DNA of 64,000 nt from Chromobotia macracanthus (Eukaryota > Chordata > Actinopteri > Cypriniformes > Botiidae): contig JAZGTH010000019.1 of NCBI GenBank assembly GCA_036877525.1, positions 5,026,501-5,090,500 on the forward strand, in the 5' to 3' direction. The translations under genes were made by a program, and so were the position numbers. Shown here in pieces: positions 1-11,100 of this stretch. The notes beneath the pieces were generated by a model. It was not told the DNA's origin and made no database searches. It saw only the letters and a list, made by a program, of their open reading frames with translations. Within the stretch, counting starts at the first letter, position 1. Each line of letters opens with the position of its first letter.

Positions 1-2542
1 ATGTACGCTATCAAAGCTCTGAAGAAGGGAGATATTGTTGCCAGAGATGAAGTGGAAAGGTAAACAGAAAGAAAATGAATGAAAGAATGAACAGGAAGAA
101 TGAAAAGTGATAAATAACAGAGATAATTAAAAAGAGAGATGAGATGCAGAGGTAAATGAAAGAACTAACTTTTTCTGAAATCACGTTTAGGACATTTTAC
201 CAATGTCGTTTTTTTTTGTTCTGTTCAATGTTTTTTAAAAATCTGATGATGAAAATGATTTGTTTTTCGTTTTCTCTCTCCCTCAGTTTGATGTGTGAGA
301 AGCGCATTTTCGAGACGGTAAACAGCGTGCGTCATCCCTTCCTCGTAAACCTGTTTGCGTGTTTTCAGACGGCCGAACATGTGTGTTTTGTGATGGAGTA
401 CACGGCTGGTGGCGATCTGATGATGCACATACATGCAGATGTTTTCACCGAGCCCCGCGCTGTGTATGTAAACTGTTTCCTGTTGTGACTCTGGTAATGT
501 GTATGTACACATGCATGTAAAAAGTAACATAAATGAAAATCTCAGATGCCTTTCAAACACGTAAAAGATTATGTATAATCAACCATTCATTGTCCCAAAA
601 TAAACCCAGACAGGACGATCAGATCTCTTATCACCCTGAAGATATATACACCCTGGTTTATCATATTACATGACTTCTTACAAAATAAGCACTAAATGGA
701 CATGACAATGATTTTTTTTTTTGATTTTGTGACATGAAAGAGGCCATGGTGTAATACGAGAGACATGAAACTAGCACGGCGTTGGAGATTACTGTATGAC
801 AACAGTTAAATATACAGTTCAATGATCATTATGCTAAACTATTTGGTCATGAATGACCAATCAGCAAGTATTCCAGAGCACCTTGTAATGAATTGTTGAT
901 ATGATTTGTAAACCTTATTTGTGTGTGCATGTATTTCAGGTTCTATGCTGCTTGTGTGGTTTTAGGCCTTCAGTTTTTACATGATCACAAGATTGTGTAC
1001 CGGTAAGTAATGTGAATTGAATTGTGTGCACATTGCACGTGAAGTGAATTAAGTTGTGTTGTGTGCACATTGTTTGAATTGTGTGTGAAATGAATTGAGT
1101 TGTATCCACTTTGGGCGAAAAGTTTGTAAAGTGAATTGTGTTGTCCATGTTGTGTGAATTGAATTGTGAATTGTGTGTGAAGTGAATCAAGTTGTGTTGT
1201 GTTCACATTGTGTAAATTGTGTGTGAAGTGATTTGAATTGTGTTTTGATTGCGTGTAATAAATGTATTACACATGCTACTGCATGTAGCTGTTCAAAAGT
1301 GGCTAAAATATCTTCTCGCTTCACTTCCAGAGATCTGAAGTTGGACAACTTACTGCTTGACACAGATGGTTACGTGAAGATCGCTGATTTTGGCTTGTGT
1401 AAAGAAGGTAATTGACCATGCGAACCACCATCCCCTCCATTCTCTCTTTCTCATTGACTCTCAGGTGTTACTTCTGAAGATATGCTTGGTCATGTTCACT
1501 GCATGCTGATTGCTCCTCATAGAAGAATGATGTGAAACCAGAATTTTTTGGTCTCCTCACCCTCAGGCATGGGGTTTGGGGATCGGACCAGCACGTTCTG
1601 TGGAACTCCAGAGTTTCTGGCTCCAGAAGTTCTGACAGATACGTCGTACACGCGGGCGGTGGACTGGTGGGGGCTCGGAGTGCTTATATACGAGATGCTG
1701 GTGGGAGAGGTGAGACAGACAAATTGAGATGTTATTGAGATTAAGTTTGGGAGCTTAATCAAAGAAAATCTTTTTTTTTTTTTTTAGTCCCCGTTTCCAG
1801 GTGATGATGAAGAGGAGGTTTTTGACAGCATAGTGAACGATGAAGTTCGATACCCACGATTCCTTTCCTCAGAGGCCATTGGTATCATGAGGAGGGTAAG
1901 TAACACACATTCGTACATAATGGCATTTTAATAAGTCAACAGCAGATACATGCTGCAGATTTTACATGAAATTGGTTGCGTTAAACAGTTACTAAGAAGA
2001 AATCCCGAAAGGCGACTGGGCTCCAGTGAAAAAGATGCAGAGGATGTGAAGAAACAGCCTTTCTTCAGGGTGAGAGAGACTTTCCTTCGAGTTGTTTTGT
2101 TATTTTGTCACATATAGCTTTTGTTTGCATTGCCTTACCGAATAAGGACAAAACTCAGGAGTTTAGCTCCACCCCAAATCAAACCCACCAGGTGTTAATC
2201 AATCCTTCAGGAGTACTTAAAAATGACAGGCAGATGTGTAAGTGTAGAGTTGAATCTCCCTCGGTAACAGATTCGAATAACCAAAACCACGCTCCTCTAA
2301 CAGACTCACACGCTAATTTTGTTCTCTCTGTCTTGCAGAACATGGACTGGGAGGCTCTTCTCCTCCGTAAGCTCCCTCCTCCCTTCCTTCCCTCCATCGG
2401 CGGAAAGGAGGACATCAGCAACTTCGATGAAGAATTCACGACAGAAGCGCCGACCCTTACCCCGCCGCGGGAACCCCGGGTGCTCTCGCGCAAGGATCAG
2501 GACAGCTTCCGTGACTTCGACTACGTGTCTGACCTCTGCTGA
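1..2542 (+). CDS. pkn1: Protein kinase N (pkn1-like), 3' part: kinase domain and C-terminal tail
   Basis: This is the C-terminal part of a Rho-activated AGC-family serine/threonine kinase; the 5' part lies outside the window. Exons, each with consensus splice sites and a continuous frame: up to 59, 287-463, 940-1002, 1331-1407, 1567-1709, 1788-1895, 1989-2069, 2339-2542 (912 nt, 303 residues). Visible motifs are the AIK lysine ([10 protein letters not shown]), the catalytic loop YRDLKLDN, a DFG, the activation loop [12 protein letters not shown] with its PDK1-site threonine, the turn-motif region [11 protein letters not shown], and the hydrophobic motif FRDFDYV. In that last motif an Asp replaces the phosphorylated residue, as is typical of PKNs. 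The tail [12 protein letters not shown] resembles PKN1 more than PKN2 (recalled as KVKPPFIP) or PKN3, so pkn1 is preferred. Which fish co-orthologue (a or b) cannot be told. The first exon may begin before base 1. Confidence 0.93.
1009..1255. repeat. Degenerate GTGAATTG / GTGTGAA minisatellite in a pkn1 intron
   Basis: The intron after the exon ending at 1002 is built almost entirely of imperfect repeats of GTGTGTGAAGTGAATT-like words. A longer unit, about 130 bp, recurs roughly twice around the word TGTGTTGTGT followed by CACATTGT. The reverse strand gives spurious ORFs rich in His, Thr and Gln. It has no coding meaning. Confidence 0.75.
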
Positions 2543-5145
2543 GAACATCTTTACTGTGGTGACACTGCAGAGATACCCTTCAGCTCTGTAACTCTTTGAC
2601 CTTGGAAAGCGGCCAGTTTTGAGGCTCGGGTGTGTGAACTCTGTGCTGGACCTGTCAACACTGTGATGGCTGAGAGAAAGAGGACTGGATAAGAGAATGA
2701 GAAGAAAGAAGTTTAGGATTGGACTGGAAAGAGATAACAAGCTTAATATTCAAGGTTGTTTGTTGCCAGTTGGTTTAAAAAATCTTTTTTAAATACCCGT
2801 ACAAATGATTGATTGTTTTTGAAGTGTCATACAGGTCCACAGCCTTCAGTTCATTCACCTCTACAGGAAGCACATCACATCAGCTGATTAAAGATGGTGT
2901 GAAGATCTATTTAAAAGCTTGGAGCAAACCACTGACATTTACAAAAATGTACCTCAGTGAAGTTTTGTTGACCAAGAGCATGATGGGAAATTTACATTCT
3001 TTTTAAATTTTGGATTAAAACAAGTAGACCGGTCTTAGTGAGCCGATACTGACCAGTACAAGGTACCAGCAAAAAAGTCCTGTTCTATTCACAGTGCCAG
3101 GAAATGTTCAGCTCTCATAAACTGCCCATGTTCTCTTTATGTTCTTCTTACTAGAACAAAACCACACTGTGCGATTTTGATCTCAATATTGCCGCCTGAG
3201 ACAAATTTTGGGAATCGTGGAAGATTTTGTATGTTGCAGGGCAATATCATCAGTTTTTGATCAATTTGATTAATGGCCTTTGCAAAAAATTTTAGCCTCA
3301 GATGAAGGTCTGGCATTGTCAGACATTTTGTGTCACAGTCACACAGTGTGACTGTGTTTTTTGACTGATGGTCAACACTGCTTTAATCCGTATATTTGGG
3401 AACAAAGTACAGCTACAAAAATGTATCACATAAGACTGTTAATGGCACACAGTGTGCTATGACATTTACTTAAGATCTAATTGGGTCTAATCTAATGATC
3501 TAATTAAGATCTAATCTAATTAATAACAAGCAGCAATCAAAGGATTGTAAAATCAAAAAAAGTGCAGCTGGTTCCAGACTCTTAGTTATGGAAATAATTT
3601 AGTGCACATTTTAGCTTAATCTGGCCAATAAATTTAGATATAAGAGGGATGTTAAACCACCAATCACACTTCACCAGTCAACAGATTATACATCAGAATT
3701 AATAGTCTGGCAAACATAAGTGAATATCGTGCTTCCAGCTGTATAGAATGGCACTACCGGAACTTTCTTGTTCATCTAAATCACTAGTGTTGGGTGACTA
3801 TGATCCAACGAGGAACCAACTGGCAAGAACTAAAAAAATCTTTCTCCATCCAGCCTGATCTTTCATAGACAATGCCCGTTCAAACAGAATTATTCAATAC
3901 TGTATGAATATCTCCATTGGCCTGACCTGGACCAGGAACCCAGAGGAACTATCCTGGACACTGTGACATCAGATGGAGGAATATGACATCACGAGCAAGG
4001 CTTTTTTATTTAAATAGAATCATTTATGCTCGACTATTAATGAATGTGCTCAGAGGTTGAGGTGTCAGTACCTCTATAGGGTTGTTTTTTCTGGGTGTGT
4101 CACACAAAAATCCATTTATGAAACTTTTACGTTACATGTACATCTAGTATATTGAAATTCAGGAGAGCAACCTGGTTTCCACCCATTAAGTGCACTTTGA
4201 ATAAGGTTACCTTTATCAAATGTAAGAAAAACAAATGAACCTTTAATTTGAGGTTGGTTTGAACAGAATGCCTTAAAATAATGTTGGTCCTGTCTGCCCT
4301 GGTTTTTATTTATTCTGTTCAATTTTTGGATTTCAGTGAGGAAGACAAAAGAAATGTAAATCTGGATTGAAAAACCAGTCAAATATTGATAATTCATCAG
4401 TACAGCTCCATGCAGTCAGTCAGCATCACTTTATTGTTGCAGTAAAAACAGACATGCATTTATGCCGTTTAATTAGGGTGTGTTGAAATCATGTACGGTG
4501 ATGGATCAGTTTGATTCACAATGTCTGTGGGAACTATTTGATCTTCTGAATGTGATTGCTGACTGGAGCAAAGGCAGAAAAATGTGTTTGGTCTGAGTTT
4601 CTATACAAAATTCAATCATTGTAAAATCCAAGTACATCGACAAAGATTTTTAACATTTGTTTAAAGGGTATAGAGCCACTTTCTGTTAATTATGTAATGG
4701 CGTCATTCAGAAGATACTTTGTGAGGGGTTGTCTCTATTTTATACGTGTTATTGACTTTATTTGAATTTTAGTTATTGGATTTGTTGTGTTTTGTAGTTA
4801 CGATGTGAATGACCGACTAGTGACTGTTACAGAAAAGAAATGGACTGTGCAGATTCTGGTTTCGGACCCCATATTACCTCAAAGCTGTTTTCATGCCTTT
4901 CTGACATCAGTTTGTGAAGCTTGTTGGACTGTTTGTGCAGAATCGCCTCTCATTTCGAGGACAGACACAGGCAGAAATGGACCATCATACCATATTTGTC
5001 AGTTCCAAGAAGCTGATTAATGCGTTGTTTTTACACACATACAAAGCCAAAAAAGCTAAACAAACACTACACACTGTGAAAAAATTGTGTAGCAAAACCG
5101 CAGCCCCCATGCGCTCTTTAACACACAATATAATATTTGCAATTG

Positions 5146-5151
5146 AATAAA
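5146..5151 (+). terminator. Candidate poly(A) signal (AATAAA) for pkn1
   Basis: A canonical AATAAA occurs about 2.6 kb after the pkn1 stop codon and is the last one before the map2k7 promoter region. An earlier hexamer at 3627-3632 is an equally possible choice. Transcript ends cannot be proven from sequence. Confidence 0.35.
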
Positions 5152-5437
5152 GTCGTGCTTTAACCAAACAGATCGTATTATTATTTTGCTGAAAAGAGCA
5201 GACAATTCATCAAAACTATTACATGATTTGTATTTTTAAAAATGTTGAAATGACTGTATGCTTGTGTTTTGTATGCCCATCCTGAATTGTTCATTTGACT
5301 ACACCCTTTAGAAATTAAAAAAATCATTCACTTCTGGGGACCAGAGATCTTTCTTTTTAAGCAGGATGTTTTTGAAGCTGTGAGAAGTTGACAGCAATCA
5401 CAGCAGTGCGAACAGACGAGTGTGTTTCCCTCAGTAT

Positions 5438-5450
5438 CCGCTAGAGGGCG
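5438..5450 (+). promoter_or_regulatory. CTCF-like core CCGCTAGAGGGCG upstream of map2k7
   Basis: The 13-mer matches the core of the vertebrate CTCF consensus (CCNNTAGRKGGC). The same word occurs twice more at 5804-5816 and 5845-5857. Binding is inferred from motif shape only. Confidence 0.4.
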
Positions 5451-5777
5451 GAGAGCGTCACTTTTTCTACTGTTCGACCCCTGAAAGTAATAATAATAAT
5501 GCCTTTAAAAATGACATTATTGTTAACAAAACAACGCGAATAATGCTAACCTAAAACATTCATAAAGACATTAATGAGCAGTTATTTAGTGTACACATAA
5601 ACCTAGTACATACGGTGATGAGTAACTCCAATAAGACATTATTAGTAGCCCTTGCAATTATGCTTTTTCAGATCATTTAGAGAAACAAAACCGAATAATA
5701 AATTTCTCTTGCTATTCAGCACAATCCTCACTAACATTATTATTACTTTTTTTCGTGGCTAGACCGCAGCGGGCGGC

Positions 5778-5859
5778 GATCGGTGGCGTCTTCCCCTCCG
5801 CGGCCGCTAGAGGGCGACGATCGGTGGCGTCTTCCCCTCCGCGGCCGCTAGAGGGCGAC
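5778..5859. repeat. Perfect 41-bp tandem duplication carrying CTCF-like cores
   Basis: Two identical 41-bp copies (5778-5818, 5819-5859) begin GATCGGTGGCG and end GAGGGCGAC. The perfect identity indicates a recent duplication or conversion. Each contains CCGCTAGAGGGCG. Confidence 0.9.
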
Positions 5860-5874
5860 GAGTGGCGGCGCTCG

Positions 5875-5982
5875 ATGGTGCCGCGGAAGTTTTCAAGATG
5901 TCGTCGCTGGAGCAGAGACTCTCCCGGATCGAGGAGAAACTCAAGCAGGAAAATAAAGAAGCCCGCAAACGAATCGACCTGA
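5875..5982 (+). other. Overlapping upstream ORF (35 codons) across the map2k7 start
   Basis: An ATG at 5875 lies 23 nt before the map2k7 start in another frame and stays open to a TGA ending at 5982, so it overlaps the main coding region. Its context is weak (T at -3, G at +4), while the main start has A at -3. It could lower MKK7 translation if the mRNA starts upstream of 5875. The peptide itself is unlikely to be functional. Confidence 0.5.
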
Positions 5983-7893
5983 ACATCGACGTGAGCCCGC
6001 AGCGGTCGCGTCCGAGGCCAAGTGAGTGTGTGAATGTAGCGAGGATGAGGATGAGGAGGATGATGATGATGGAGGAATGAATCACAGGCGACAGGATATA
6101 AACAAACAAGCGATCAAATCCTGACACTTCACTCGGGTTCACTGCTGTGGTCCTCTGATAACGATTTAGAGGGACTGGGTGTCGGTCTAGACTGTTTAAA
6201 ACCGGATCTCCGGACGCGGTGTATAAGATAAATAAATAAATAAATAAATAATAAACGCGTCTGGCAGTCAGCTTGCTAGCATTAGCCAGGCGGCTAGCGG
6301 TGTTTAGCAGGCCTGATACTCACACATCAGACTGCCTGTCTGATACAGAAATATCTGTCAGTGGGTTTCGTGTACATATTGTATCGGTTTCTCTCTGTAT
6401 GTGTCTGTGTCTCCATCGTGGTTTTCTCTGGCCATCGGTCGCACAGTCCCCATCATTTCCATGTTGCTGTTTCGTGTCGTAAAATCATTACAGTCATGGC
6501 AGTTTTTTGCTGGTTTGGTTGCTCTTGGACCCATTGGGTCTAATGGGATGTTGGTTTCTTATTGGACCGTCTTGGCAGACGGTTTGGACCCGCCGGATGT
6601 TTGTAGTTTTTATATTGTTGTAAGCATCATGTGAAAGTGGTTCATTCTCTGATTTAACTACAGCTTTTGCAGCAGCTCATTCAGGTTGTTTATGAACTTA
6701 TTTAAAATGAATAATCTCAACATCTGTATAGCACAGAAGTATATGTTCATAGTGTCTGATGTATACACTAGAAAAAAGAGGTAAAATGAGCATGTTTATC
6801 TCTTTAATTGAGATCTGAACTTCAGATCCATCCGCTGTCATCAGATTTTTACTTGGTATTGACTGCTTTCAGTTGCGGCCCCTGTATTCATTTGATTCAG
6901 TTTCAGAGTTTAACCTTTAATCATTTGGGAAGTTACAGAAAGCTGTACAGGAAATGCATTTTAGTACAAACCGTGGAGATTTTCAACAGTATGAAATGTC
7001 TCTTTGTCCCTGCAGCTCAGCTGGAAGAGCATTGCAGCGCCAAAGTTGTAGGTTCAGGGAGCCGATGTACTGATAAAATGTATAACATGAATGTACTGTA
7101 AGTTACTTTGGGTTAAAGCGTCTACCAAATGCATAAATATATTAATGTCAAATAAAATAAGAAAGTAAAGATATGGAAAATTAAAGAAATAATCTAAAAC
7201 AAGTATAAAATACATGGTATTATTGTTATTATACATAAAAAGTCAACATAAAATCAAAATTTCCCTTTATATTGTCTTAATAGACGTTTGTGGTCATAAT
7301 GAAAATAACTTATTGTTGTGCGTTAAATGTTTGCATCATAAACATTGATAAAAATGTACTAAATCTGATATTGGCAGATATTTGGCCTAATGAGCTTCCA
7401 GATGTCCAGTCTTGTGTTGGATTTTAACATCTCTTCTTGATGTATGTTTGAGATTGGGTGATATTTTTTATGGCTGTGTCATCAGGTTGTGTTGGTTGGC
7501 TTTCATGACAGTGGTGTGTGTGTGTGTGTGTCAGAATGCATATTCCAGTGGAAAAGGAAAGGAAGCAGTGAATCGTGTGTGTGTGTGTGGGCTGTTTTAG
7601 TAATGAGTGTGTGTGTATTTTCTCTCCTCTGTATCTAGTCATCGTGATCCAGCTAAGTCCAGCTCCAGCCCCTTCCCAGCGCGCAGGTACCATCATCACT
7701 ACATAATGCTGCACCATCCCCTCTCTCTCCCTCTCCCTCTCCCTCTCCCTCTCTCTCTCCCTCTCTCCCTCTCCCTCTCCCTCTCCCTCCCTCTCTCTCC
7801 TCTCCCTCTCTCTCTCCCTCTCTCTCTCTCTCCTCTCTCTCTCCTCTCTCTCCTCTCCCTCTCCCTCTCTCCCTCTCCCTCTCCCTCTCCCCT

Positions 7894-7930
<37 letters not shown>

Positions 7931-8141
7931 CCCCCTCCCTCTCTCTCTCCTCTCTCTCTCTCCCTCTCCTCTCCCTCTCCTCTCCTCTCCCTCTCCTCTC
8001 CTCTCTCTCTCTCTCTCTCTCTCCCTCTCCCTCTCTCCCTCTCCTCTCTCCCTCTCCTCCTCTCTCCCTCTCCTCTCCCTCCCTCCCCTCCTCTCCCTCT
8101 CCCTCCCTCTCCCCTCCCTCTCCCTCTCCCTCTCCCTCTCC

Positions 8142-8188
<47 letters not shown>

Positions 8189-11100
8189 GGTTACATTTAC
8201 TCCATCATACTCTGCATCTTCCATTTGCTCATCTCTGTCTCTGCTCTTCTCCTCTTCTGTAATGTTCTTCCATTTGTCATCTTGCAGCACTTTTATTCAT
8301 TTATCTTACTCATTACACTAAAAGCATTTAAAGAGGGTTTTCTTGATTTTTGTAAACAACAGTTAATTGTAGTATGAAAACGTACAGTAACTTCCAGTTC
8401 CATAAAGCTTTAAGCTGAATTTCTAAGAAGATCCCTGGTCATTTCCTTCTGATCTTAGTTATGAGGCATAATTTAAGCTCAGATTTTGTGATCAGTGTAC
8501 ACTCACACCCAAAATGTATGCAGACCGTTATAATTCACACATGATGTTAGACTCTGAGTTAGGAGACAATCTGTTCTTTCTTGCTTTTCTTTTCATTCAT
8601 TCTCTTATTCTCTTTTCCATTTGACTGTTGTGAATCTTTGCAGAGCAGCAAGTGTGTGTGTGTTTTGATTGTGTGGAAGAGTTGTGTGTAGGATTTGTTT
8701 TGCTGGAAGATCAGACATGGTGCATGATAATGGCTATAACCGCACGGCCCAACTGCGAATAAACACGCACACACAAGCACACAACTCAATGGGATGTGCC
8801 TTGCACAATAACTATCGGGTTTAAGCTTGTCCTACATCTCTTCTGCCTCTGTTTTGGCTCTCTCTGTTCTGTCTTGAAGAGACAGCTTGTTTTTTGTCTT
8901 CTGCACAGTTGAGGATTACAGCCGCACAGGAGTGTGCGCAGTCAGCAGGTGTTTGAACGCTGTGTGTCCAAAATGCCTGATCCCGCTGACTAACTTCAAC
9001 TAACTGATTCTCTCTCACGAGCAGGTTTTCCAGAGGAGGAATCAGATGTTCTGCGATCTTTACTGTCTTTATCCATCTTCTAGAGTTTTTACAGAGCGCG
9101 TTACTGAGCTGTAACTAAAACCGCTCTCCCAGAAATGTGTGTGTCCTCATTTCCGACAGCACGTTGTTAATGCTGATATAAGTTGTTCAGGTTTGCACGG
9201 TTTGGTGTCACTGGACAGTGACTTCTGCTTACCTCTTATTAGACTTTGTCCCGGTGCATGCTGGGAATGCTATCACTAACCTCACTGGCTGGTTTTCACT
9301 GTCTGGCAGCCCTTTCTGTGTATGAGTGGGTCTGATCTTTGCATGTGATGGTCACTTCTGCTGTCCACAATATTACTGTGACGTCAGGTTTTGAAATTGT
9401 GATGTCATATCAAAAGGTAACTGCAGGTAACATATAACAGCTTTCACGCATTTCGATGGAAAAAAGGTAATAGGGCTGTTTTATGAAGAATGTGCTTAAC
9501 TCATAAATCATATTGATTATTATCATTAATATAATACATTTTTGAATAGATTGAGCAATGATTGCTCCACAGCAGACAGGGAAGTATGACTAAGAGCCGT
9601 AATCCAGAATTAGTTTCTCACTATCATCTAATCTCAGAAATAAAGGTGTGAATCTGGATCAGAGTCCAGATTCCAGGCTTCCAGATGTTGAAATGGGTCT
9701 CTTAATTTGGAATTCTGTATGACATATTGTCTTTCTCTCCAGCTCTTCAGCTACCACTGGCCAATGATGGAGGAAGTCGCTCGTCATCCTCCGAAAATTC
9801 TCCTCAACACCCTTCATACCCCAGCAGACCCCGACAAATGCTCACGCTTCCCACCCCACCCTACAGCCTGCAGAAGAGCCTTGAAAAGTATGACACATAC
9901 ACGCTCACACACAGCAGTAGTGCAGACGAAGTCTGTGTCGTTTTCTTTGTAGCAATAAGGGTCTTGTGCTTAATGTTTTTTAATATCTTCAGTGCTGAAA
10001 TCGATCAGAAGCTGCAGGAGATCATGAAACAAACAGGTTACCTGAAGATTGACGGACAGGTAATATTCACCAATCGCAGCCTCAGATTCTGGAGATGTTG
10101 AATGTGGGAAAAGTGACAAACCTTGTGTGTGTGTTATCCAGCGTTACCCTGCTGAAGTGACGGATCTTATCAGCGAGGGGGAGATTGGCAGTGGAACCTG
10201 TGGGCAGGTGTTTAAAGTTCGCTTTAAGAAGACCGGCCATGTCATCGCTGTCAAGGTGAGTTCAGCCCTTGAATTATATTTTTGATCATTACCTATAAGT
10301 CTGTGCTCTTTAAACATCACAGTCTGTTTTATTTATGGAAATGTAAATAAAAAAAATGGCAGATGATCTTGGGTACATTTTCTGCTACTTTAACTGCGGT
10401 GGAAAGGTTTGTAGCTGTTTTAAAATGCATAATTTTAAGATTATATACTTGTTTTATATAATCTTGAAAAAAAGATTATATAAAACGAAACTTATATAAA
10501 AAATTATATAAACGAGAATTATATAAAAAGAAACAAGGAAATTAAGGAAATTCATGCATCACAGGGTTAATTAGGTGTTTGGTTTTTATTTCTTAAAATA
10601 TGTTTTTTGAGCGTTGAGGGTTTCGTGTTTCCCTCCGTTCATGTACTTGAACGTTTCTCGTAATTATCGAGTCATTACAAGAGCAGTTTATCTGTGGAGT
10701 AATTACTGTTTACTAATTACACCACTGCTGTGCATGTAAGTATTAGAGGTGCTTGCCTCCCCCGTCATGCAGTGTTGGTTGTTATTTGAATATGTTCCTT
10801 ATCTTGAAATGTTTCTCTACAGCAAATGAGAAGAACGGGTAACAAAGACGAGAACAAGAGAATCCTCATGGATCTGGATGTTGTGTTGAAAAGTCACGAT
10901 TGCCCATACATCATTCAGTGCTATGGAGCTATAGTCACCAATGTGAGGAACACACACACACTCATGAGCTGTGCTCATTATTAAAAATGTGTACAGTTTA
11001 CATGGTACGTTGCTTCAGTAATTGTATAAAATGTATTATCTCAGTTACACTAGCCTTTATTAGGCTTTATTTAGTCCGTCTTAACTGGACAGAGCAGTCC

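Larger units (their letters stand above)
2543..5750. other. pkn1 3' UTR and intergenic sequence
   Basis: This stretch has no exon I can support. It is AT-rich, with several weak ORFs that lack homology or splice context. AATAAA hexamers on the plus strand at 3627-3632 and 5146-5151 are candidate poly(A) signals for pkn1. Part of it may be old, unrecognised transposon sequence. Confidence 0.5.
5755..6030 (+). promoter_or_regulatory. GC-rich promoter / first-exon region of map2k7
   Basis: The base composition switches abruptly from AT-rich to CpG-rich just before the map2k7 start, as expected for a CpG-island promoter. It contains a perfect tandem duplication of 41 bp (5778-5818 and 5819-5859), each copy carrying a NotI-like GCGGCCGC overlapping a CTCF-like core. 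No TATA box is evident. Confidence 0.6.

Noticed and set aside
5862..5897. Possible N-terminal extension of MKK7 from GTG 5862 (VAALDGAAEVFK)
   Set aside because: There is no in-frame ATG and the family N-terminus begins at the ATG at 5898; GTG initiation would need special evidence.
7424..8377. Long ORFs on both strands (256-288 codons) over the CT tract
   Set aside because: They translate a polypyrimidine microsatellite into Pro/Leu/Ser or Arg/Glu repeats and cross map2k7 splice sites; low-complexity artefacts.
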